A stretch of 49,703 nucleotides of DNA from Methanomicrobiales archaeon (GCA_013415565.1 JAAEET010000028.1:1-49703), one strand, 5' to 3'; numbered from the stretch's first letter, positions 33,351 through 42,780 are shown. The notes: generated from the letters alone by a model not told the origin. Numbers and translations: made by a program.

Positions 33351-34048
33351 GAGAAGCCCGCTCTGCCGGAATCTTCCGCGAGGAATCCATTGAGCGCCCG
33401 GAGGGTGCCTTCGAGGGATCCATCCCCGGTCACGGACGGGACCACCCCCCGCCGCTTCATGGCCGATGCTGTCGATTCACCGATTGCCATCAGCAGGAGA
33501 TCGGTCCGGCGCTTCCATACGGCCTGTTCGAATGACATGGCACTGGTGAAGAGGACGGCCCCGGCATCTCCGAGATCCAGCGCTTCCCGAGTCGGAATGA
33601 GGGAGTAGACGCGGATCTCCTCGGGGATACCCCCCGCGGTTCTGATGGCCCCGATCAGACCGGGGTTCGGGACATCGGCACGGGGGATGCCGATCCGTTT
33701 CCCCCGTATCCATTCTCCCAGGTACGGGACAAATGACGATGAATAGTAACGGGGGAGGATTTCGCATTCGATCCCAAAGTGCTGCAAGGTCTTTGCAGTC
33801 TGGGGGCCGATGGCCACGACCCTGGGCCAGCGAGAGAGGCGGGGAGCAATGATCTGTGCGGGGAGAGCGCTCGAGAAGAAGAGGCAGTCATACCGGTTCT
33901 CCTCGACAGCTTCGACAAAACTGGTGACGAGATCCTGTCGTATTTCGGCCCTGAGCGGGGCGACAGCATAGCAGTGGTGGCCGAATGCCCGGCATCGGGC
34001 AGCATCCCCTGTCTCTTTTCCGGCAAGCCGGGTAACCGCGATATTCAC
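33347..34048 (-). CDS. hemD: Uroporphyrinogen-III synthase
   Basis: 233 residues from GTG 34048; GGAGGTGG lies 3 bases upstream and decides the start (the frame stays open for about 310 further codons, which is antisense to the permease gene and rejected). The protein has the loose HemD pattern: VTRLAGKETGDAA at the N terminus, FFSSALPAQIIAP, VVAIGPQTAKTL, YSLIPT and VLFTSAMSFEQAV, AIGESTASAMKRRGV. It closes hydroxymethylbilane to uroporphyrinogen III, needed for cofactor F430, cobamide and sirohaem. No other hem/cob gene is next to it. Confidence 0.88.
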   Translation of the reverse strand: MNIAVTRLAGKETGDAARCRAFGHHCYAVAPLRAEIRQDLVTSFVEAVEENRYDCLFFSSALPAQIIAPRLSRWPRVVAIGPQTAKTLQHFGIECEILPRYYSSSFVPYLGEWIRGKRIGIPRADVPNPGLIGAIRTAGGIPEEIRVYSLIPTREALDLGDAGAVLFTSAMSFEQAVWKRRTDLLLMAIGESTASAMKRRGVVPSVTGDGSLEGTLRALNGFLAEDSGRAGFS

Positions 34049-34067
34049 GCACCACCTCCTTTCTGGT

Positions 34068-35333
34068 ATGATTAATCCGGTTTCGATGTATTTATCTGCA
34101 TCTCCAGGCAATGTAGGCCGGATGATGGGGCTTCTGGCCGGAGTCGCCGCGGGCATTGTGCTCGGGACCATCAGCGGGCTCCTGCCGGGGGTACATGTCA
34201 ATACCATGGCCGGAGGGCTGCTGGCAGTCCAGACGGCTTTGATCCCGGTCTTCGGGCCGGAAATGATCGCGGCGGCCATGGTTGCCGCGCTGATCACCCA
34301 TACGTTTCTTGACACCATTCCGAGCACGTTTCTCGGGATCCCGGATCCGGATACCGCCCTCTCGGTCATCCCCTCGCATGCCCTCTGTCTGGAGGGAAAC
34401 GGTGAGGAAGCAGTGCGGATCGCCGCCCTCGGGAGTGCGGGAGGCTTCATTGCCGGGATCCCGGTTGCCCTGGCCCTCCTCCTGGTGGCACCGTATATCC
34501 AGGGAGCGGTGGACTGGGGGGTAGGGATCGCCATCACCGCGGTGGCAGCGTACCTGATCCTGTGGAGCGAATCTCCCGGGCATGCGCTTGTCGTCTTCCT
34601 GGTCTCCGGTATACTCGGCATCTTCACCTTCCATTTCGGTTTTCTCTGTATCTCCCCGCTGGGATACTCCAGTATGCTTATGCCACTCCTTTCAGGGTTG
34701 TTCGGGATCTCAATTCTCCTCGTATCAGGAACTGGCCATGTCCCGGAACAGCAGTTTTGCGGATTGTCGCTGCCCCGCCGCAGCCTGATCAGGGGCACCC
34801 TTGGCGGTTCGGCCGCCGGGGTCGTTGTTGGCTGGCTCCCGGGCCTCTCCAATGCCACCGCGAACGCGGTGATTGCCACCACTACTTCGTACGACCGGGA
34901 CCCGCGGGGATACATCTTCGCCACCAGTGCGGCAAATACCGTCAACGCGCTGGTGGGCCTGGCGGCCTTTGCAGCCATTGCCCGGACGCGGAACGGGGTA
35001 ATGGTCGCGCTCTCCTCAATCGAGGTTCCGCCGATCGGCCTCCTGGTCCTTGCAGCAGCACTTGCCGCATGCTCCGCCTATCTCATCACCATCCTGCTCG
35101 CAGGTTATGCCTGGCGGCTTGGAGGAATTGACAAACAGGGACTCAACAGGGGGGTGATCGTATTTGTCGTGCTGCTTACATTCCTCCTCTCTGGAATTTT
35201 TGGACTTTTCATTCTCCTGCTTGCGACGCTGACCGGTCTTGCACCGAGACTGCTGAACGTGACGCAGCTCTTCTGCATGGGGGCGGTCATGGTCCCGGTC
35301 ATCCTGTACTCGTTCGGGATTGCCGCATGGTGA
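34068..35333 (+). CDS. TctA-like integral membrane transporter
   Basis: 421 residues with about ten or eleven hydrophobic segments and two internally similar halves. Glycine-proline motifs near the start of each half, GTISGLLPGVHVNTMAGG (about 33-50) and VVVGWLPGLSNATANAV, resemble the TctA subunit of tripartite carboxylate carriers (archaeal COG1784). No TctB or TctC gene is near, so it may work alone; the substrate is unknown. Start uncertain: ATG 34068 is 19 bp from the divergent hemD and overlaps no gene, but internal ATGs at 34086 and about 34122 are possible. Confidence 0.8.
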   Translation: MINPVSMYLSASPGNVGRMMGLLAGVAAGIVLGTISGLLPGVHVNTMAGGLLAVQTALIPVFGPEMIAAAMVAALITHTFLDTIPSTFLGIPDPDTALSVIPSHALCLEGNGEEAVRIAALGSAGGFIAGIPVALALLLVAPYIQGAVDWGVGIAITAVAAYLILWSESPGHALVVFLVSGILGIFTFHFGFLCISPLGYSSMLMPLLSGLFGISILLVSGTGHVPEQQFCGLSLPRRSLIRGTLGGSAAGVVVGWLPGLSNATANAVIATTTSYDRDPRGYIFATSAANTVNALVGLAAFAAIARTRNGVMVALSSIEVPPIGLLVLAAALAACSAYLITILLAGYAWRLGGIDKQGLNRGVIVFVVLLTFLLSGIFGLFILLLATLTGLAPRLLNVTQLFCMGAVMVPVILYSFGIAAW

Positions 35334-35402
35334 ATGACAGGGTTCAACGGGAGCACCGGCCGGAGAGCACACTAATGAGCACGGGGATACCCATACTGTA
35401 GT

Positions 35403-36257
35403 ATGAAATCCTACTGGTTCGGTGACGTGGAGGGCCGGGCCTGCAAGCCGGCATCCGGCGATCCCGGCCTCCTTGCCGGGCGTCTTGCGATGCTGGCGGG
35501 GAGCGGGAATGCCTGTATCCCCGACTGGAGGATTGCGGTCCGGTGTGGTGCGGTCCGGGACCGGGCTGAGTATCTGGAGCGGCTCCGGGAGGCTGCCCTC
35601 ATTCTCGCCGAGAGGAATCTGGAACAGATCCTTCTGGTCGATTCCTCGGGACTTATCCAGATGGTACGGATGCTCGACCAGCTCGATGAGGTCATCAACC
35701 TCCTGACCGAACGGGCGGTTGAATGGCACCGTGCCACCCGGCCCGGATTCAGCCGTAAACGAACACTCCCTGCCCGCAGCAACCTTATCGCACTGATACG
35801 GGAGGACGCAGACGAGGCCCTTGCCGGCCTGCTCGATGAAATTGATCGGCTGCGGGATCGGCGATCCCTGCTCATGAACCAGGTCTCCAGGCGGGCGGAA
35901 GAAATACTCCCGAACTGCAGTGCCCTTGCCGGAGGTCTTGTCGCAGCCCGGCTGGTTTCCGAAGCGGGGGGGATCCGTGAGCTGGCGGCCCTGCCGGCAT
36001 CATCGATCCAGGTCCTCGGTGCGAGAACCGCCCTCTTCTCACACCTCGCCACGGGAACACCGCCTCCGAAACACGGTATCGTGTACCAGCACGGAAGGGT
36101 ACATAACGCCAGACGGGGAACGCGGGGGCGGGTCGCCCGCACACTCTCGGCCAAACTGGCCATTGCAGCACGGATCGATTATCACCGGAAAAGTGCAGAC
36201 CGGGAATTTCTCCTGAAAGCCGATGAAGCCGTCCGGAAGGCGGGGAGGAGGGAATGA
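35403..36257 (+). CDS. nop5: Nop5, box C/D sRNP core protein, short form
   Basis: 284 residues. The NOP domain is plain: EEILPNCSALAGGLVAARLV, IRELAALPASSIQVLGA and HLATGTPPPKHGIVYQH (about 165-225), which binds L7Ae and the guide RNA. A coiled-coil region lies around 60-160. The N-terminal fibrillarin-binding domain is much reduced (about 60 residues) and little follows the NOP domain, so it is shorter than the 370 or more residues usual in archaea. Coupled to fibrillarin by an ATGA overlap. Confidence 0.9.
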   Translation: MKSYWFGDVEGRACKPASGDPGLLAGRLAMLAGSGNACIPDWRIAVRCGAVRDRAEYLERLREAALILAERNLEQILLVDSSGLIQMVRMLDQLDEVINLLTERAVEWHRATRPGFSRKRTLPARSNLIALIREDADEALAGLLDEIDRLRDRRSLLMNQVSRRAEEILPNCSALAGGLVAARLVSEAGGIRELAALPASSIQVLGARTALFSHLATGTPPPKHGIVYQHGRVHNARRGTRGRVARTLSAKLAIAARIDYHRKSADREFLLKADEAVRKAGRRE

Positions 36258-36856
36258 TCTGGAGAGATGGGCACCTGGTGTCTGAGGGTCCGGGAGGGGT
36301 GTATGGAGAACGGATGCTCCAGGGCTTCCGGGTCTGGGATCCGAAACGGAGCAAACTTGCCGCCCTGTACCACCTGGGAACGGAGATGGAACTCCGTTCC
36401 GACCACCGGGTCCTCTACCTCGGCGCGGCGAACGGAACCACGGTATCCCATGTCGCGGATTACGTCGAGGTTGTATATGCCGTCGAGATTGCGCCCCGGC
36501 CCATGCAGGATCTGCTCGTCATCGCCGGCTCACGGAAGAATATCATCCCGATCCTTGCCGATGCCGGAAGACCTGAGACCTACCTTCCCCTCGTTGAGGA
36601 TGTCGATCTCATCTACCAGGATGTTGCCTCCCCCCGCCAGGTATCCATTCTCATCGGCAACCTCTGTTTTCTGAAAGAAAAGGGCCTCGCGGTGCTCATG
36701 CTGAAACCCCGGAGTATTGATGTGACCAGAGACCCCGGCGATGTTTTCAGTGAAGCGGAGAGGGAGATCGGGGCGGGAGGACTCAGTATTCTTGACCAGG
36801 TCAGCATGAACCCGTACTATCCCGATCACCGTGCCTTCCTGTGCCGGAAAGAGTAA
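36254..36856 (+). CDS. flpA: Fibrillarin-like 2'-O-methyltransferase
   Basis: 200 residues; the catalytic subunit of box C/D sRNPs that methylates rRNA and tRNA ribose. Motif I is VLYLGAANGTTVSHVADYV (about 53-71), then VYAVEIAPRPMQDL, IPILADAGRPETY, VDLIYQDVASPRQ, and the catalytic lysine region LMLKPRSIDVT. WDPKRSKLAA is the conserved N-terminal segment. Standard length, coupled to nop5. Confidence 0.96.
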   Translation: MIWRDGHLVSEGPGGVYGERMLQGFRVWDPKRSKLAALYHLGTEMELRSDHRVLYLGAANGTTVSHVADYVEVVYAVEIAPRPMQDLLVIAGSRKNIIPILADAGRPETYLPLVEDVDLIYQDVASPRQVSILIGNLCFLKEKGLAVLMLKPRSIDVTRDPGDVFSEAEREIGAGGLSILDQVSMNPYYPDHRAFLCRKE

Positions 36857-36960
36857 CCAGCCTGCCGGAATCCCGGTGGCACATGGTATACGGCATGGGT
36901 ATGAGGCATGATCAGCCCCGCTTGACCGGAATGACGAAGCAGGCTCTGAAATAAAACAGA

Positions 36961-37033
36961 TAGCCCGGAGCAGATTCGAACTGCTGTCGCGGGATCCAGA
37001 GTCCCGCATGATTGACCGCTACACTACCGGGCT
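36961..37033 (-). tRNA. tRNA-Gln (CTG)
   Basis: 73 bases: acceptor AGCCCGG/CCGGGCT with A discriminator, anticodon stem-loop CGGGA-CTCTGGA-TCCCG, T arm CAGCA-GTTCGAA-class loop closing on TGCT. The D arm GTGTAGCGGTCAATCA is typical of archaeal tRNA-Gln. TATA-like TTAATTAAG on the minus strand near 37065. Confidence 0.95.
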
Positions 37034-37066
37034 ACGACACCGTATTTTATTGCCGCTTTTTCTTAA

Positions 37067-37804
37067 TTAACCTGACTGATTGAGGCCGGCAAACCGGCAT
37101 TTCCTGCAGGTCCGGCAGACCTCGGCCACGGGCCTGATCCGATCTCCCCTCCCGCAGAACGGTTCAAGATCGTTCACATCGCGGATGTAGTAGATGTGCG
37201 GCACCAGCGATATGTGGGTATAGGACCCCGGGGGAATCCCAAGCCGGCCGGCAATCGCTGTCTGCAGGTGAACAAGGGCATACATATTCGCACCTGCAGC
37301 GGTGAGCATGTCATTGCTCCTGAACACAACTTTCATAGAGAGGCGGCCGTCCCTGACCAGGCACTGGACGAGCTGGAGACAGGGGCAGTCATCGAGACGT
37401 TCATCGACGAGCGGGTTCCAGGTGATGGCCAGGGCTCTCCTGCTGACCGGTGAAGAGGCAAGTTTCCGGGCGATGTAATCGATCTGATCGATGTGAAGCG
37501 GCGTTCCTTCTACGGAACAGAGCCGGTCGCCCCAGTTGAACAGCCGGTCATGGTAATCATATTCAAAAACGGCCGGTGTACCGTTCAGGAGATCGTCGGC
37601 ATATTTCTCCATGAACTTCCGTGAAAACCGCGAATGAGGGCTCACCATGGGCTCGGTCAGCGGGTTTTCCACCCTGACCGCGATCTCATCGAACTCGACC
37701 GTTGCTTCGCCGTCCTCTGTATCAAGTATTCGGCCCTTCTCAAGCACCATCTTCACCACGAGCTCGTGGGCTGTCCCGATGGAAGGCGCCCTGATGATCC
37801 GCAT
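37067..37804 (-). CDS. thyA: Thymidylate synthase (archaeal ThyA type)
   Basis: 245 residues; methylates dUMP to dTMP. Seen: active-site Cys in DERLDDCPCLQLVQ, phosphate/base contacts in VVFRSNDMLTAAGANMYALV, and SYTHISLVPHIYYI. The sequence is far from bacterial ThyA but fits the archaeal group that probably uses a methanopterin-type donor. A C-terminal cluster CRTCRKC is unusual for the family and might bind metal. TATA-like elements lie within 30 bp upstream. Confidence 0.87.
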   Translation of the reverse strand: MRIIRAPSIGTAHELVVKMVLEKGRILDTEDGEATVEFDEIAVRVENPLTEPMVSPHSRFSRKFMEKYADDLLNGTPAVFEYDYHDRLFNWGDRLCSVEGTPLHIDQIDYIARKLASSPVSRRALAITWNPLVDERLDDCPCLQLVQCLVRDGRLSMKVVFRSNDMLTAAGANMYALVHLQTAIAGRLGIPPGSYTHISLVPHIYYIRDVNDLEPFCGRGDRIRPVAEVCRTCRKCRFAGLNQSG

Positions 37805-38074
37805 ACAGGTATATATCGAACCGGTTCATGTAAAGGTAGTGGAATCGTTCTGGAGCAGACCACCGGAAAAGCGATAAACAGGAGCGATGCACACTCTTCC
37901 AGGAGCCCGGGTGTCCATTCCCGGTGCCATGCGCGAAGGATACCTCTGATCAAGAGGTTTTATACTCCCCTGGTGTCCGTGATCAGGCTGACCGGAACAT
38001 GGAAAAAATGCCCGGATTCATATCATTCCCCGGTTTTACCCCTTTTTTACCCGTGTCTTCTCCCGTAATCGACC

Positions 38075-38089
38075 AAAAAGGATATATTA
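38075..38089 (+). promoter_or_regulatory. Strong promoter of the S-layer gene (BRE and TATA)
   Basis: AAAAAG followed by GATATATTA gives a purine-rich BRE next to a good TATA box, predicting a start near 38110. The leader to the ATG at 38230 is therefore about 120 bases, long for an archaeal mRNA. Confidence 0.6.
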
Positions 38090-38110
38090 AGTGTACCACA
38101 AATATTGAAT

Positions 38111-38133
38111 CATATTCCGTTATTCGGAGTATG
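38111..38133 (+). promoter_or_regulatory. 5' leader hairpin of the S-layer mRNA
   Basis: CATATTCCG (38111-38119) pairs with CGGAGTATG (38125-38133) around a TTATT loop: nine base pairs including one G-U pair. It lies at or within a few bases of the predicted mRNA 5' end and could protect the message. Confidence 0.5.
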
Positions 38134-38229
38134 GAGCACAATGAACCGTTATTCGGCATCTGTCGATTACGAGTCACTTCGTGTGCATTGGATTGAACGT
38201 TCAAAATTGGACATGAGTAAGGAGGACAA

Positions 38230-40797
38230 ATGATGACTAAACGCTTTAGCCTTATGCTGATCTCATTGGTAGCACTGGCAATGCTGATTCTTCCGGCATC
38301 TGCAGTGAACAATGTGATCACTCCGGCAAGCTATGATGTGTTCATCGGTGAACAGAATATTAATGTTGCCGCGGTTGTAACCCAGCCGACAATCGCCTGG
38401 TTTGCATCAGGAACGAACCCTAACACTGACGCTCCCAACTACCAGGTAAGCGTAGGAGACGCCACCAGCTTCTACGTTTCCCCGGCCGATTTCGTCGGCA
38501 GGACAGGAAACTGGTATAACTGGGACGGAGCCAACCAGGGGGTTGCATTCAACGTCGTTGACCCGAACCTCGATATTAAGGTCTGGGACAACAATGCGAA
38601 CAAGGACGTCACCGGCAAACAGGTCGTATCCGGCGAATTCCTGAACTTCAGGGTCGAGACCAACACCTATTCCGTTGCTTCGCGACAGGGATTTGATCCT
38701 GCAACTGACGGATTTGTCACCATCAAGGTCAAGACCGCCGATGGCGCAACCTATACCGCCCTCTGGCAGACCCAGACCGTCTCCATTCCCCTGACCAAGA
38801 AGACTGTTGACAAGTCGCTCTGGTACTGGGTATCCACCGCTCCCACCCCGCCCGGAGCTCCGACGCCCTACGAGGGATGGAACACCGCGGTAGTCGATGC
38901 TGCCGGATCCAAGCTCTACAAGGCCGGAACCTACACGGTGAGCGCCGAGCTGGCCCTCAACAGCATCAAGGACAACTACAAGGCCCCCGACGGTTCCGAT
39001 TACACCGGCAAGACCGTGACCGCCCTCAAGACCGTTACCATCTCCAGTGACACGGTCAAGATCGAGGCATCCAAGGACACCGTTGTCCGTGGCAACCAGT
39101 TCTCGGTCACCATCACCGGAAGGCCCAACACTGAGTACTATGTCTGGGTCAAGGGAACCAGTGGCATGACCGGTGGAGCAGGCGACCAGCCCCCGCTGAT
39201 CGCGTTCAACCAGGACGCCGTGTCGCAGGACCCCATTGGCGGACCGGACTACCCGATTGGTGACTACGAATATGAGGGTGGAGCAGGCAGGACTATCAGA
39301 GAAGATGTCCCTGACGCACCGAACGATGGTGTCCAGTACTATGCTAAGGCAAAGACCTCCAGCAGCGGTACCCGCACGATAGGATTCGTGACTGGCGCAG
39401 ACACCGACGACAAGAAGTACACCATCCGTGTTGAGCAGAACTTCGCCGGACAGTACAAGTCCGATGAAGTCGATGTGAAGGTCGAGAAGGGAACCGTGAC
39501 CATTGTTGCGGCCGGCGACCAGAGCTACTTCCTCGGACAGGAGATCCTTCTCTCCGGTACCAACTCGGAGACCGACCAGGTATTCATGTTCATCACCGGT
39601 CCGAACCTCCCGCCCAACGGCGGCCTTCTGACCGACCCGAGAACCCCGGTCAACCCGTTCATTGGTCCGAGCGGATTCACTTCCACCGATGTCCAGGATG
39701 ACAACACCTGGGAGTACAAGTGGCAGACCGCCAACCTCAACATCGATGCCGGTACCTACACCGTCTACGCAGTAGCAACCCCGAACGACAAGTCCGACCT
39801 TGCCGGAACCCAGTATGCAACCGTCTCGGTCATCATCCGCAAGCCCTTCGTGACCGCACAGGCTTCACAGTCCACGGTCGCCCAGGGTGACAAGATCTAT
39901 GTCCGCGGTGTTGCCGAAGGCAAGCCCTCACAGGGTGTTGCAGTCTGGATCATGGGCAAGAACTATGTCAACTACGCTACCGAAAGTGTGAATGACGACG
40001 GAACCTTCGAGTACGAAATCGACGGTGCCATCACCTCATCACTGACCAGCGGACAGTACTTCGTGGTCGTCCAGCACCCGATGTACAACGACAGGTTCGA
40101 TGTGTATCCGAGAGCGGATGGTATCTACGAGTGGCGCTACGTCGTGGGACCGTACCCGATCCAGGGTGCCGAGAACATTATCTTCACGCTCCAGGGCCCC
40201 GGCAGCCTGCAGGGATCCGATGCAGCCAATGCACTGACTGTTGCACTCGACAACCCGAGTGTTGACGACACCTACACCAAGCTCCAGTTCCTGGTAGAAG
40301 TGCCGGAGATCAAGATCCTCCCGATCACCGAGAAGATGGTCGGCGACAAGTTCGAGATCAAGGGAACCACCAACCTGGCTGTCGACGATGAGATCCTCGT
40401 CGAGGTGTACTCCTCGTCCTTCGGGCCGACTCCGAAAGAGACCAGCGGTGAGTTCAGCGGTGCTTCCGGAACTGTGAAGGTTGTCAAGGGAACCGAGGGC
40501 TTCAACACCTGGTCCTTCCCGGTTGACACTACCACCTTCAAGCCCGATGAGTACATCGTACAGGCCTCGGCCATCGGTCTGGAGACCGCACAGGACGTGA
40601 CGGCAACCACGCTCTTCAACGTTGTTGAGTTCGTGCCGACCACCGTGCCGACGACCATCGTGCCGACGACCACCGGGCCGGTGACCACCGTGCCGACACC
40701 GACCCAGCCCTTACCGACCACCACGCCTGGATTCGGTGCACTGGTTGCGCTGATCGGTCTCGGTGCTGTTGCGTTCCTCATCGTGCGCAAGCACTAA
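38230..40797 (+). CDS. Major S-layer glycoprotein with PGF-CTERM anchor
   Basis: 855 residues, codon use like a highly expressed gene. Signal peptide (about 1-26, ends LPASAVNN); repeated beta-sandwich domains with patterns such as VEASKDTVVRGNQFSVTITG, VAAGDQSYFLGQEILLSGTN and ASQSTVAQGDKIYVRGVAEG; a Thr/Pro-rich stalk (803-832) likely O-glycosylated; PGF at 833-835; membrane helix and RKH end. The last elements are the PGF-CTERM signal for archaeosortase processing and lipid attachment. The pattern matches the S-layer family of Methanoculleus and relatives. GGAGG 5 bases before the first ATG sets the start. Confidence 0.93.
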   Translation: MMTKRFSLMLISLVALAMLILPASAVNNVITPASYDVFIGEQNINVAAVVTQPTIAWFASGTNPNTDAPNYQVSVGDATSFYVSPADFVGRTGNWYNWDGANQGVAFNVVDPNLDIKVWDNNANKDVTGKQVVSGEFLNFRVETNTYSVASRQGFDPATDGFVTIKVKTADGATYTALWQTQTVSIPLTKKTVDKSLWYWVSTAPTPPGAPTPYEGWNTAVVDAAGSKLYKAGTYTVSAELALNSIKDNYKAPDGSDYTGKTVTALKTVTISSDTVKIEASKDTVVRGNQFSVTITGRPNTEYYVWVKGTSGMTGGAGDQPPLIAFNQDAVSQDPIGGPDYPIGDYEYEGGAGRTIREDVPDAPNDGVQYYAKAKTSSSGTRTIGFVTGADTDDKKYTIRVEQNFAGQYKSDEVDVKVEKGTVTIVAAGDQSYFLGQEILLSGTNSETDQVFMFITGPNLPPNGGLLTDPRTPVNPFIGPSGFTSTDVQDDNTWEYKWQTANLNIDAGTYTVYAVATPNDKSDLAGTQYATVSVIIRKPFVTAQASQSTVAQGDKIYVRGVAEGKPSQGVAVWIMGKNYVNYATESVNDDGTFEYEIDGAITSSLTSGQYFVVVQHPMYNDRFDVYPRADGIYEWRYVVGPYPIQGAENIIFTLQGPGSLQGSDAANALTVALDNPSVDDTYTKLQFLVEVPEIKILPITEKMVGDKFEIKGTTNLAVDDEILVEVYSSSFGPTPKETSGEFSGASGTVKVVKGTEGFNTWSFPVDTTTFKPDEYIVQASAIGLETAQDVTATTLFNVVEFVPTTVPTTIVPTTTGPVTTVPTPTQPLPTTTPGFGALVALIGLGAVAFLIVRKH

Positions 40798-40807
40798 ACA
40801 AAACCAC

Positions 40808-40815
40808 TTTTTTTT
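40808..40815 (+). terminator. T8 terminator after the S-layer gene
   Basis: A run of eight T starts 11 bases after the stop codon, as expected for an archaeal intrinsic terminator. Confidence 0.65.
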
Positions 40816-40912
40816 CCGGACCTTCCAACAGAAGACGGGGAGGGCTGCACATTTCCCACTACCTCTGCGGAAAGCATTGTTCTGCCTTCATGTGCTTCCG
40901 GCTGAACCGGAT

Positions 40913-40942
40913 CGGCCAGAAAACAGCCGGCCAGAAAACAGC
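40913..40942 (+). repeat. Tandem 15-bp repeat before the AMP phosphorylase gene
   Basis: CGGCCAGAAAACAGC occurs twice head to tail without mismatch, ending right at a TATA-like ATATAGG. It may be a recent slip duplication or a paired binding site. Confidence 0.7.
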
Positions 40943-41029
40943 ATATAGGGGAATATCCCAGTTGTAAATAAACCGGGAGAAGATCCCTTCGTTCGGATAG
41001 GGATCACAACCCGCCGGAGCTGCAGGGCC

Positions 41030-42556
41030 ATGAAACTCACCGCAAAGCTGATCGATATCGGAACCCGTGAAGTGATGCTCAATATCGAGGATGCCCGGAG
41101 TATCGGCGTCCTTGCCGGGGACCGCGTCCAGATCCTCAACGAGAAAACCGGTGTTTCTGTGGCGGCATTCGTAGATACCACCACCTCACTCATCTCGCAG
41201 GGTGTGGTGGGGATCTACCGGATCACCAATGAGAAACTCGCGGTCGCGGAGGGTAGCCCGGTTGAGGTCCGGATGGCCGAGCGGCCGACATCGCTCCAGT
41301 TTATCAAGAAGAAAATGGACGGGGAACGGCTGACCAAGGACGAGACCTATGCCATCATCAGGGATGTGGTCAATGATGAGATCAGCCCGGCCGAGCTGAC
41401 CGCGTACATCACCGCCTGCTACATCAATGCCATGGACATGGACGAGGTGGAGCACCTCACCCGGGCCATGGTCGATACCGGGGAACAGCTCACCTTCCAT
41501 ACCCATCCCATCGTCGATAAACACTCTATCGGCGGGGTTCCGGGGAATAAAATATCGCTGCTCGTGGTGCCGATCATCGCCGCAAGCGGACTGAAGATAC
41601 CCAAGACCAGCTCCCGGGCCATCACCGGCGCCGGGGGTACCGCAGACCTGATGGAGGTTCTGGCGCCGGTCGAGTTCTCTGCATCGGAAGTCCAGAAGAT
41701 GACCCTGAAGGTCGGCGGTGCAATCGTCTGGGGCGGAGCTACCAACATTGCACCTGCCGATGACCGTATCATCATCCAGGAGTATCCGTTCCGGATCGAC
41801 GCCCGCGGTCAGATGCTGGCCAGCGTGATGGCAAAGAAATTTGCTGTCGGGGCCGATCTCGTTGTGATCGATATTCCCATCGGAGAACATGCCAAAGTCC
41901 CGAACGTCCAGGAAGGCAGGAAACTGGCGCGGGAGTTCATCGAGATCGGGGAGCGGCTGAACATGCGGGTGGAATGCGCCCTGACCTACGGGGATTCCCC
42001 GGTCGGGCGGAGCATCGGGCCGAACCTCGAGGTGAAGGAAGCACTTCGCCTCCTTGAGGGAGGCGAGACGCCGGGGTCGCTCCTTCAGAAAAGTGCAGCC
42101 ATTGCTGGCATTGCCCTTGAGATGTCCGGCAAGGCACCCCACGGCACCGGAAGCCAGGTGGCGATGGATATCCTGACGAGCGGCAAAGCTCTTGCCAAAT
42201 TCCGTGAGATCATCGAGATCCAGGGAGGAGACCCCGGTGTGAAGTCCGATGATATTCTCCCCGGGAAGTTTGAATTCGTGGTCAATGCCCCGGCCACCGG
42301 ATACGTGGTTGAGCTGAACAACAGAGCCCTCATCAGCATGGCAAGGAACGCCGGAGCACCCCATGACCGCGGCGCAGGCATTCTCCTGCATGCCAAGAAA
42401 GGCAACCGGGTGGAGAAGGGCGAACCGATCTTCACCATCTATGCCGAACGGAACTGGCGCCTCCAGAAGGCTATCGAAGAGGGGAGACGCCTGATGCCGG
42501 TGCTGGTGGAAGGAATGCTCCTTGACCGCGTTCCCCACGAGATGAAGTGGGAGTAA
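41030..42556 (+). CDS. deoA: AMP phosphorylase (archaeal nucleotide degradation)
   Basis: 508 residues, the long archaeal member of the thymidine phosphorylase family that phosphorolyses AMP, CMP and UMP to ribose 1,5-bisphosphate, feeding isomerase and type III RuBisCO. An N-terminal domain of about 85 residues (double-psi-like: [20 protein letters not shown]) precedes the core with [50 protein letters not shown] and AITGAGGT-type phosphate loop. Family name in databases is DeoA/AMP phosphorylase; the partner enzymes are not in the window. Confidence 0.95.
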   Translation: MKLTAKLIDIGTREVMLNIEDARSIGVLAGDRVQILNEKTGVSVAAFVDTTTSLISQGVVGIYRITNEKLAVAEGSPVEVRMAERPTSLQFIKKKMDGERLTKDETYAIIRDVVNDEISPAELTAYITACYINAMDMDEVEHLTRAMVDTGEQLTFHTHPIVDKHSIGGVPGNKISLLVVPIIAASGLKIPKTSSRAITGAGGTADLMEVLAPVEFSASEVQKMTLKVGGAIVWGGATNIAPADDRIIIQEYPFRIDARGQMLASVMAKKFAVGADLVVIDIPIGEHAKVPNVQEGRKLAREFIEIGERLNMRVECALTYGDSPVGRSIGPNLEVKEALRLLEGGETPGSLLQKSAAIAGIALEMSGKAPHGTGSQVAMDILTSGKALAKFREIIEIQGGDPGVKSDDILPGKFEFVVNAPATGYVVELNNRALISMARNAGAPHDRGAGILLHAKKGNRVEKGEPIFTIYAERNWRLQKAIEEGRRLMPVLVEGMLLDRVPHEMKWE

Positions 42557-42651
42557 TCGCCTGCGTGAAGAATGACCCCGCGATGCATTTTTGGGAAAAA
42601 ATCTGAGAAAGGAATGGGTATACCGGGGACCGGCTGTTCCTGGGACGAAAG

Positions 42652-42723
42652 TGGACCCAGCGGGAATCGAACCCGCGTCCTTGGGTCCGAAGCCCAAGAG
42701 GATGTCCTCTACCCCATGGATCC
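42652..42723 (-). tRNA. tRNA-Arg (TCG)
   Basis: 72 bases: acceptor GGATCCA/TGGGTCC (one T-G pair) with A discriminator, anticodon stem-loop TTGGG-CTTCGGA-CCCAA, T arm GCGGG-TTCGATT-CCCGC. Intronless, CCA not encoded. Confidence 0.96.
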
Positions 42724-42743
42724 GTCCCTTTCATTGGCATCAT

Positions 42744-42754
42744 AAGATATTAAG
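42744..42754. promoter_or_regulatory. TATA element between tRNA-Arg and the Dcd-like gene
   Basis: AAGATATTAAG, close to symmetric, is centred near 42749: 26 bp from the tRNA-Arg 5' end on the minus strand and 32 bp from the ATG at 42781 on the plus strand. One element may serve both directions. Confidence 0.45.
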
Positions 42755-42780
42755 CATTTTCCGCGACACTACTCTATGGG

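Larger units (their letters stand above)
37805..38229. other. 425-bp gap: thyA and S-layer promoter region
   Basis: No convincing gene. The left part holds TATA-like sequences for thyA. From about 38070 rightward it holds the S-layer promoter, a 5' leader of about 120 bases with a 9-bp hairpin, and the ribosome site GGAGG at 38221-38225. The middle (37860-38060) shows nothing I can name. Confidence 0.6.

Noticed and set aside
34049-34978. Upstream extension of the hemD frame
   Set aside because: It is antisense to the TctA-like gene; GGAGGTGG before GTG 34048 and the VTRLAG start fix the true N terminus.
41186-42697. Minus-strand open frame of 503 codons opposite AMP phosphorylase
   Set aside because: Antisense shadow that also runs through the tRNA-Arg gene.
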